Source: Spongiicolonus versatilis
GTDB lineage: Bacteria; Pseudomonadota; Gammaproteobacteria; Arenicellales; Spongiicolonaceae
Length of the DNA stretch: 14,913 nucleotides
Reading direction: 5' to 3'
Assembly: GCA_028286165.1 (NCBI GenBank)
Contig: JAPYMU010000198.1
Span: 1-14,913 of the forward strand
Part shown: positions 7,434-11,985 of the stretch, piece after piece
Layout: each line of letters begins with the position of its first letter
Position numbering within the stretch: the first letter of the stretch is position 1
The notes under the pieces: generated by a model
Told to the model about the DNA's origin: nothing
Seen by the model: only the letters and a program-made list of their open reading frames with translations
Databases searched by the model: none
Translations under genes and position numbers: made by a program

Positions 7434-8429
7434 CTACATGTCCTGAATCGACTGCCACAGCCCTTTGGACCACAGCCCTTCGTTCTCCAGCCGCTGCACC
7501 GCATTAATCGCCTTGCGCTGAAACGGCGCGACATCAATGTCATACACGGTGGCGCCTTCGGCAACCATTTGCCTGAGCAAATCCGATACTTCGTTTTCCG
7601 ACTCCCGGCGGATCCACAGCACGGCGGCGCGCGCCGACTCGTTCAGCCATTTTTTATGCCGCGCCGGCAGCGAGCGGTAGCGCTGCTCGTTGATAGTGAA
7701 ACAGACGGTTGAAATCAGATGGCGGGTGAGTGAAATATGCGGCGCCGCCTCGTGAAATTTTTTCGTGATGGCGCCGCCCGGCGGGGCTTCCGCCGCCTCC
7801 ACCACTCCGGTGCTCAGCGCAAGGTACACTTCAGCCCACGGAACCTGGGTCGGCTTGGCGCCAAGTTCCTCCCACAGTTCCAGATACGCGCGAATTTGCG
7901 GCACCCGCATTTTCAGCCCGTTGACGTCCCTGATTGAACGCACCGGATTCTTGGAGTATAAAATGCGCGCGTCGGTCGGCGCGGCGGCGAGGATGCGCAA
8001 ATTGTGATTCCTGCGCACCCGCTCGGACATTTCGGCGAAGCGCGGGCTGTCAAAAAACGCCTGCATGTGGTCGTTGCCACGGAAAGTGAAACCCCAGGTG
8101 AGAATTTCAAAATCCTTGTCGTAGGGGGTGAACCACGCCAGAACGTTGCCGAAAGATTCGATGGAGCCGGAAATCATCTGGTCCATCACTTGTTTGGCGG
8201 AACCGAATGATTCCCCGGGAATGTAGTTGACCGTGAGTTCGCCGTCTGAGCGCTGCTCCAGGTCCCGCTTGAAGTATTGGTTCATGCGGTCGGTGATTGA
8301 GCCGATGGCGTCCGAATTGACCAGGGTAATGGTCTCTTTGGCCGCCGCCACGCCCCATCCGCTGAGTGCAACCGCCGATGCAATTGCAAGCACCAAAAAG
8401 GGGCGCAAAATTGCGTGCTGAATTGGCAT
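7434..8429 (-). CDS. dctP: TRAP transporter periplasmic solute-binding protein (DctP family)
   Basis: This is the periplasmic receptor that captures the substrate and hands it to DctQM. It has 331 residues: a signal peptide at the N-terminus (hydrophobic core about 9-27, likely cut after AAA near 30), then the mature lobe starting ETITLVNSD. The DctP hallmark GLKMRVPQIRAYLELWEELG (171-190) contains R175, the arginine that in this family usually binds the substrate carboxylate. R155 in PTDARILY is a second conserved binding position. PWAEVYLALSTGVVEAAE (197-214) is also typical. ATG 8429 has a perfect GGAGG seven bases upstream. It is the first gene of the operon. The sequence indicates a carboxylate ligand, probably a sugar acid given the downstream enzymes, but not which one. 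Confidence 0.95.
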   Translation of the reverse strand: MPIQHAILRPFLVLAIASAVALSGWGVAAAKETITLVNSDAIGSITDRMNQYFKRDLEQRSDGELTVNYIPGESFGSAKQVMDQMISGSIESFGNVLAWFTPYDKDFEILTWGFTFRGNDHMQAFFDSPRFAEMSERVRRNHNLRILAAAPTDARILYSKNPVRSIRDVNGLKMRVPQIRAYLELWEELGAKPTQVPWAEVYLALSTGVVEAAEAPPGGAITKKFHEAAPHISLTRHLISTVCFTINEQRYRSLPARHKKWLNESARAAVLWIRRESENEVSDLLRQMVAEGATVYDIDVAPFQRKAINAVQRLENEGLWSKGLWQSIQDM

Positions 8430-8479
8430 GTTTCGTCCTCCGGCTTGTTTTAATGGTGGATAAAAATGCGGCTGCGGGC

Positions 8480-8493
8480 AATCCCGCGGGATT
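8480..8493. promoter_or_regulatory. 14-base perfect palindrome, candidate operator
   Basis: AATCCCGCGGGATT is its own reverse complement. It lies just downstream of the minus-strand -10 box (8496-8501) and over the predicted dctP transcription start (about 8489), where a bound repressor would block initiation. A regulator is not encoded in the window. The size suits a dimeric helix-turn-helix protein such as GntR or LacI type, but the family cannot be read from the site. Confidence 0.5.
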
Positions 8494-8495
8494 TC

Positions 8496-8501
8496 ATATT
8501 G
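8496..8501 (-). promoter_or_regulatory. candidate -10 box of the dctP operon promoter
   Basis: This is minus-strand CAATAT, 17 bases from the perfect TTGACA at 8519-8524. It matches TATAAT at only three of six positions. Such a strong -35 with a weak -10 often goes with an activator or tight control, but this is inference. Confidence 0.45.
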
Positions 8502-8518
8502 CGCATTTTATCCGCGCC

Positions 8519-8524
8519 TGTCAA
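8519..8524 (-). promoter_or_regulatory. -35 box of the dctP operon promoter
   Basis: On the minus strand this reads TTGACA, the exact sigma70 consensus. A 17-base spacer (8502-8518) leads to CAATAT (8496-8501) as the best -10, which is a weaker match. The start of transcription would fall near 8489, leaving a leader of about 60 bases before the dctP ATG at 8429. Confidence 0.6.
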
Positions 8525-8526
8525 CC

Positions 8527-8555
8527 TTGCCGCTTGCGCCGCGCCGCGCTATAAT
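8527..8555 (+). promoter_or_regulatory. sigma70-type promoter of the liv operon
   Basis: TTGCCG (8527-8532), a 17-base spacer and a perfect TATAAT (8550-8555) form a strong promoter. Transcription should start near 8562, about 18 bases before the livG ATG (8580). The leader is C-rich with no Shine-Dalgarno. Its -35 box begins three bases from the end of the opposing dctP -35 box, so the two promoters stand back to back. Confidence 0.7.
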
Positions 8556-8579
8556 CCGGCCCCTCACCGTCCCCGCGCC

Positions 8580-9350
8580 ATGAATTCCGCTCTTTCCGTC
8601 CGCTCCATCAGCAAGTCTTTCGGCGGGCTGCGGGCGGTCCGGGAGTGTTCGCTGGAGATTGCCGAAGGCGCGATTACCGGTTTAATCGGGCCCAACGGCG
8701 CCGGCAAGACCACCTTGTTTAACATCATCTGCGGCCTGTTCCGGCCCGACTCAGGCAATGTGCACCTGCGCGGGCGCGATGTCACCGGGCAGCCGGCGCA
8801 CCGTTTGTTTCACCGCGGCGTGGTGCGCACGTTTCAGATTCCGCATGAGTTCGCCGGCATGACGGTGCTGGAGAATTTAATGCTGGTGCCGGCCGGGCAG
8901 AGCGGCGAGAATGTTTTTCGCGCGTGGTTTCAGCGGCCGCGGGTGCGGCGCGAGGAGCATGCCATTGTCAAACGCGCGCACGAGGTGCTGGATGTTTTGC
9001 AACTGAGTCAACTGTCCGGTGAACTGGCCGGCAACCTTTCCGGCGGGCAGAAAAAACTTCTGGAACTGGGCCGCGCCATGATGTCCGATGCAAAAGTGGT
9101 GCTGCTGGACGAGCCGGCCGCCGGGGTGAACCGCACGTTGATGAAAACTTTAAACGCCGCCATCCGCCGCCTCAACACCGAGCACAACTACACTTTCTGC
9201 ATCGTGGAGCACGACATGAATTTCGTTCGCCGCATGTGCAACCCGGTGGTGGTGATGGCCGAGGGCGCGACGCTGGCGCAGGGCACCATGGATGAAATCA
9301 TGGCCGACCAGCGCGTGCTGGACGCCTACCTTGGAGGCCGCCGCGCTTAG
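8580..9350 (+). CDS. livG: branched-chain amino acid-type ABC transporter ATP-binding protein LivG
   Basis: This is one of two ATPases of a Liv/HAAT-family importer (branched-chain amino acids or related amides and carboxylates). It has 256 residues: Walker A GPNGAGKTT (37-45), RTFQIPHEF with the Q-loop (83-91), signature LSGGQ (153-157), Walker B VVLLDEP (173-179) and switch H211 in VEHDM. The LivG-type stretch AGVNRTLMKTL follows the Walker B, as in LivG (DEPxAGxN). The start at ATG 8580 follows the promoter; a longer reading from 8466 would begin upstream of the promoter. There is no Shine-Dalgarno. It is the first gene of livGFHM, and no periplasmic binding protein gene is next to it. Confidence 0.94.
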   Translation: MNSALSVRSISKSFGGLRAVRECSLEIAEGAITGLIGPNGAGKTTLFNIICGLFRPDSGNVHLRGRDVTGQPAHRLFHRGVVRTFQIPHEFAGMTVLENLMLVPAGQSGENVFRAWFQRPRVRREEHAIVKRAHEVLDVLQLSQLSGELAGNLSGGQKKLLELGRAMMSDAKVVLLDEPAAGVNRTLMKTLNAAIRRLNTEHNYTFCIVEHDMNFVRRMCNPVVVMAEGATLAQGTMDEIMADQRVLDAYLGGRRA

Positions 9351-9362
9351 CGCCCGGTTTTC

Positions 9363-10187
9363 ATGGCCGCCAGCGTTCTCGACATCACCGACCTGCACGG
9401 CGGCTACAGCGGCGGCGCCGACATTTTGCGCGGCGTGTCGCTGAGCGTCGGCGCCGGCGAGATCGTGGTGATTATCGGCCCCAACGGCGCCGGCAAGTCC
9501 ACCGTCATGCGCGCCGTGTTCGGCCTGGCGCGGGTGCGCAGCGGCCGCATCCGGCTGCGCGGCGAGGACATCACCGGCCTGCCGGCCGACAAGGTGGTGC
9601 GGCGCGGCGTCTGTTATGTGCCGCAGGTCGCCAACATTTTTGCAAGTTTAACCGTGGACGAAAATCTGGACATGGGCGCGTTCATCCGCAGGCGCGGCAT
9701 CGCCGAGGCCAAGGAAAAAATCTACCGCCGCTTCCCGCCGCTGGACAAACTGCGCCAGGCGCCGGCCGGCCAACTGTCCGGCGGCCAGCGGCAGATGGTG
9801 GCTCTGGGCCGCGCGCTGATGCTGGAGCCGGAACTGCTGCTGCTGGACGAGCCCACCGCCGGCCTGAGTCCGAAATACATGGATGAAATCTTCAACATCG
9901 TGGACGAAATCGGCGCCGCCGGCTTGAGCGTCCTCATGGTGGAGCAGAACGCCCGCCAGGCGCTGGCCATGGCCGACCGCGGCTACATTTTGGCCACCGG
10001 CAAAAACCGCCTGAGCGACAGCGGCCGGAACCTTCTCGCCAACCCCGAAGTGGGCCGCATGTTTCTCGGCGGCGAGGGCGAGGGTGACGGTCACGACATG
10101 CAAAATGACGGCGGCGGGGTTAAAGGTGGCGGTCGCGACTCCGAAGATGACGGTGGCGACGTTAAAAACCGTGACTCCCATGGTTGA
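9363..10187 (+). CDS. livF: branched-chain amino acid-type ABC transporter ATP-binding protein LivF, with unusual C-terminal tail
   Basis: This is the second ATPase of the Liv-type importer, 274 residues. It has Walker A GPNGAGKST (39-47), Q-loop in CYVPQVANIF (84-93), signature LSGGQ (138-142), Walker B LLLLDEP (158-164), and VEQNARQAL (193-201), where Gln replaces the usual switch histidine, as is normal for LivF. The conserved body ends at about FLGG (234-237), the usual LivF end. A 37-residue tail follows (238-274), rich in Gly and Asp, built from an imperfect DNA repeat, and overlapping the livH start by 8 bases. The tail has no family counterpart that I recognise. It starts 12 bases after livG with no clear Shine-Dalgarno. 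Confidence 0.94.
   Translation: MAASVLDITDLHGGYSGGADILRGVSLSVGAGEIVVIIGPNGAGKSTVMRAVFGLARVRSGRIRLRGEDITGLPADKVVRRGVCYVPQVANIFASLTVDENLDMGAFIRRRGIAEAKEKIYRRFPPLDKLRQAPAGQLSGGQRQMVALGRALMLEPELLLLDEPTAGLSPKYMDEIFNIVDEIGAAGLSVLMVEQNARQALAMADRGYILATGKNRLSDSGRNLLANPEVGRMFLGGEGEGDGHDMQNDGGGVKGGGRDSEDDGGDVKNRDSHG
10084..10179 (+). repeat. imperfect tandem repeat at the livF/livH junction
   Basis: Three related units are read: 10084-10104, 10105-10146 and 10147-10179. The second and third share ATGACGGYGGCGRSGTTAAA with three differences and both end in a GYGACTCC motif. The first is a shorter GTGACGGTCACGAC variant. The stretch encodes the acidic, glycine-rich livF tail. It is also open in the livH frame, where it would read as a Thr/Val/Ala-rich extension. 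Confidence 0.5.
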
Positions 10188-11037
10188 ACTGGCGCAACTG
10201 TTAATCTACGGCGTGGTGCTCGGCTCCATCATCGCCCTGGGCGCCATCGGCGTGTCCCTCACCTTCGGCGTCCTGCGCTTCGCCAACTTCGCCCACGGCG
10301 ACTACATGACGGTGGGCGCGTACCTGGTGCTGCCGTTTTATGCCGTCCTGCAACTCCCCATGTTCGCCGCCGTCCTCATCGCCATCGCCGGCACCGCCCT
10401 CATGGCCGTCACCATCGACCGCCTCCTGTTCGAACGGCTGCGCCAGGCCGGGCCGCTGGTGCTGCTCATCTCCTCCTTCGGCGTCGGCCTGATGCTGCGC
10501 TCGGTGGTGCAGATGGTGTGGGGCCCGCGTACATTGGTTTACGAATCCGGCATTGACCTGCCGCTGCGGCTCGGCGCGCTGCGCATCAAGCCCGACCACC
10601 TCACCATCATCGGCGGCGCGCTGCTGCTGGTGTTGACCGTGCACCTGCTGCTCACCCGCACCCGCATCGGCAAAGCCATGCGCGCCATGTCCGACAGCCC
10701 GGAACTGGCGCGGGTCAGCGGCATCAACACCGCCCAGGTCATCCTGTTCACCTGGGTGGCCGGCGCCGCCCTCGCCGCCACCGCCGGTTTCTTCCTCGCC
10801 CTCGACACCACCCTGCTCCCCGGCATGGGCTGGTTCTTCCTGCTGCCGGTGTTCGCCGCCGCCATCCTCGGCGGCATCGGCCGCCCGTACGGCGCCATCA
10901 TCGGCGGCTACGTCATCGGCATCACCGCCGAGTTCTCCACCCTGTTCATCAGCGCCGCCTACAAGCCGGCCGTGGCCTTCGCCATCATGGTCGCCATTCT
11001 CATCCTGCGCCCCACCGGCATCCTGCGGGGCAACTGA
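10180..11037 (+). CDS. livH: branched-chain amino acid-type ABC transporter permease LivH
   Basis: This is an inner-membrane channel subunit of the importer, 285 residues and almost entirely hydrophobic segments. Family marks are GVSLTFGVLRFANFAHGDYM (24-43), the cytoplasmic coupling-loop stretch TRIGKAMRAMSDSPELARVS (161-180) and AAILGGIGRPYGAIIGG (227-243). I start at ATG 10180, where the family-like sequence MVELAQLLIYG begins; it overlaps the livF stop by 8 bases, which suggests translational coupling. An in-frame GTG at 10084 would add 32 residues of repeat-derived Thr/Val-rich sequence and is less likely. The stop is directly followed by the livM ATG (TGAATG). Confidence 0.94.
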   Translation: MVELAQLLIYGVVLGSIIALGAIGVSLTFGVLRFANFAHGDYMTVGAYLVLPFYAVLQLPMFAAVLIAIAGTALMAVTIDRLLFERLRQAGPLVLLISSFGVGLMLRSVVQMVWGPRTLVYESGIDLPLRLGALRIKPDHLTIIGGALLLVLTVHLLLTRTRIGKAMRAMSDSPELARVSGINTAQVILFTWVAGAALAATAGFFLALDTTLLPGMGWFFLLPVFAAAILGGIGRPYGAIIGGYVIGITAEFSTLFISAAYKPAVAFAIMVAILILRPTGILRGN

Positions 11038-11970
11038 ATGGAACTCCTCCTCGGCACCGGCAACTACCTGGTCTTCTTCCTGACCATCGTCAGCGTCTAC
11101 GCGCTGCTCGCCCTCGGCCTGAACGTACAGTGGGGCTACACCGGCATCCTCAACATCGGCATCGCCGCGTTCTTCGCCGTGGGCGCCTACACCAGCGCGC
11201 TGCTCACCGCCCCGGCCACCGCCCAGCCGCCCGGCCTGGGCCTGCCGGTGGCGGTGGGCATGCTGGCCGCCATGCCCATCGCCGGCATCCTCGCCCTCGG
11301 CATCGGCCTCATCACCCTGAACCTGCGCTCCGACTACCTGGCCATCGCCAGCATCGGCATCGCCGAAATCGTCCGGCTGTTTTTGAAAAACGAAGAATGG
11401 CTCACCAACGGCGTGCGCGGCATGGCCGGCATCCCCCGCCCCTTCGCCGGGGTGGAAGTGTTCGGCTGGAACGCCGGCGGCGCGCTGTACCTCGGACTCG
11501 GCGCGCTCATCGTCGCCACCGTGTTCATCGCCCTGCAAATTTTGTACCGCGCCCCATGGGGCCGCGCGCTGCGCGCCATTCGCGACCGCGAAGTGGCCGC
11601 CGAAGCCATGGGCAAAAACGTGCTGTGGTTCCGCCTGCAGTCTTTCGTCCTCGGCTCCGCCGTCATGGGCCTGGCCGGCGCGGTCTACGCGCACTTCGTC
11701 GGCTTTATCAGCCCCGAAGCCTTCGCCCCGCTGTTCGCCACCTTCATCGTCTGGGTCATGCTCATCGCCGGCGGCAGCGGCAGCAACCTCGGCGCCATCG
11801 TCGGCGCGCTGGCCATCTGGGCGGTGTGGTCGGTCACCGAACTGCTGGGCCGGATTCCCGAGGAGCCCATCGCCGGCTTCGGCGCGCTGCGGGTGTTTTT
11901 AATCGGCCTCCTGCTGCAGGTGATTCTGCTGCTGCGGCCGCAGGGCATCATCCCCGAGCCGCGCGAGTAA
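11038..11970 (+). CDS. livM: branched-chain amino acid-type ABC transporter permease LivM
   Basis: This is the second membrane channel subunit, 310 residues. It has the LivM features WGYTGILNIGIAAFFAVGAY (32-51), LRSDYLAIASIGIAEIVR (96-113), the GVRGMAGIPRPF loop (125-136), and the coupling loop RAPWGRALRAIRDREVAAEA (171-190) ahead of the conserved LAGAVYAHFVGFISPEAF (212-229). It begins at the base after the livH stop and is followed 15 bases later by uvrA. The length is typical of short LivM forms without an extra N-terminal domain. The substrate of the system is not shown by the permeases. Confidence 0.94.
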   Translation: MELLLGTGNYLVFFLTIVSVYALLALGLNVQWGYTGILNIGIAAFFAVGAYTSALLTAPATAQPPGLGLPVAVGMLAAMPIAGILALGIGLITLNLRSDYLAIASIGIAEIVRLFLKNEEWLTNGVRGMAGIPRPFAGVEVFGWNAGGALYLGLGALIVATVFIALQILYRAPWGRALRAIRDREVAAEAMGKNVLWFRLQSFVLGSAVMGLAGAVYAHFVGFISPEAFAPLFATFIVWVMLIAGGSGSNLGAIVGALAIWAVWSVTELLGRIPEEPIAGFGALRVFLIGLLLQVILLLRPQGIIPEPRE

Positions 11971-11985
11971 ACCCCCACCCCCACC

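Larger units (their letters stand above)
8458..8513. repeat. outer inverted repeat around the candidate operator
   Basis: GGATAAAAATGCG (8458-8470) and CGCATTTTATCC (8502-8513) are inverted copies differing by one A. Their centre (about 8485.5) almost coincides with the centre of the 14-base palindrome (8486.5), giving a nested dyad. The right arm sits in the spacer of the dctP promoter. It could be paired binding half-sites for a second or larger complex, or a cruciform-prone sequence. Confidence 0.5.

Noticed and set aside
9363..10187. The liv genes as a urea (urtDE-type) transporter
   Set aside because: LivF has VEQNARQAL and lacks UrtE-type sequence around this position, and no urea-binding protein or urease gene is nearby.
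10201..11694. A 497-codon open frame antisense to livH and livM
   Set aside because: It lies opposite two clear permease genes. Its product is rich in Gly, Asp, His, Gln and Glu, as expected from reading hydrophobic GC-rich codons backwards, with no domain or start signal.
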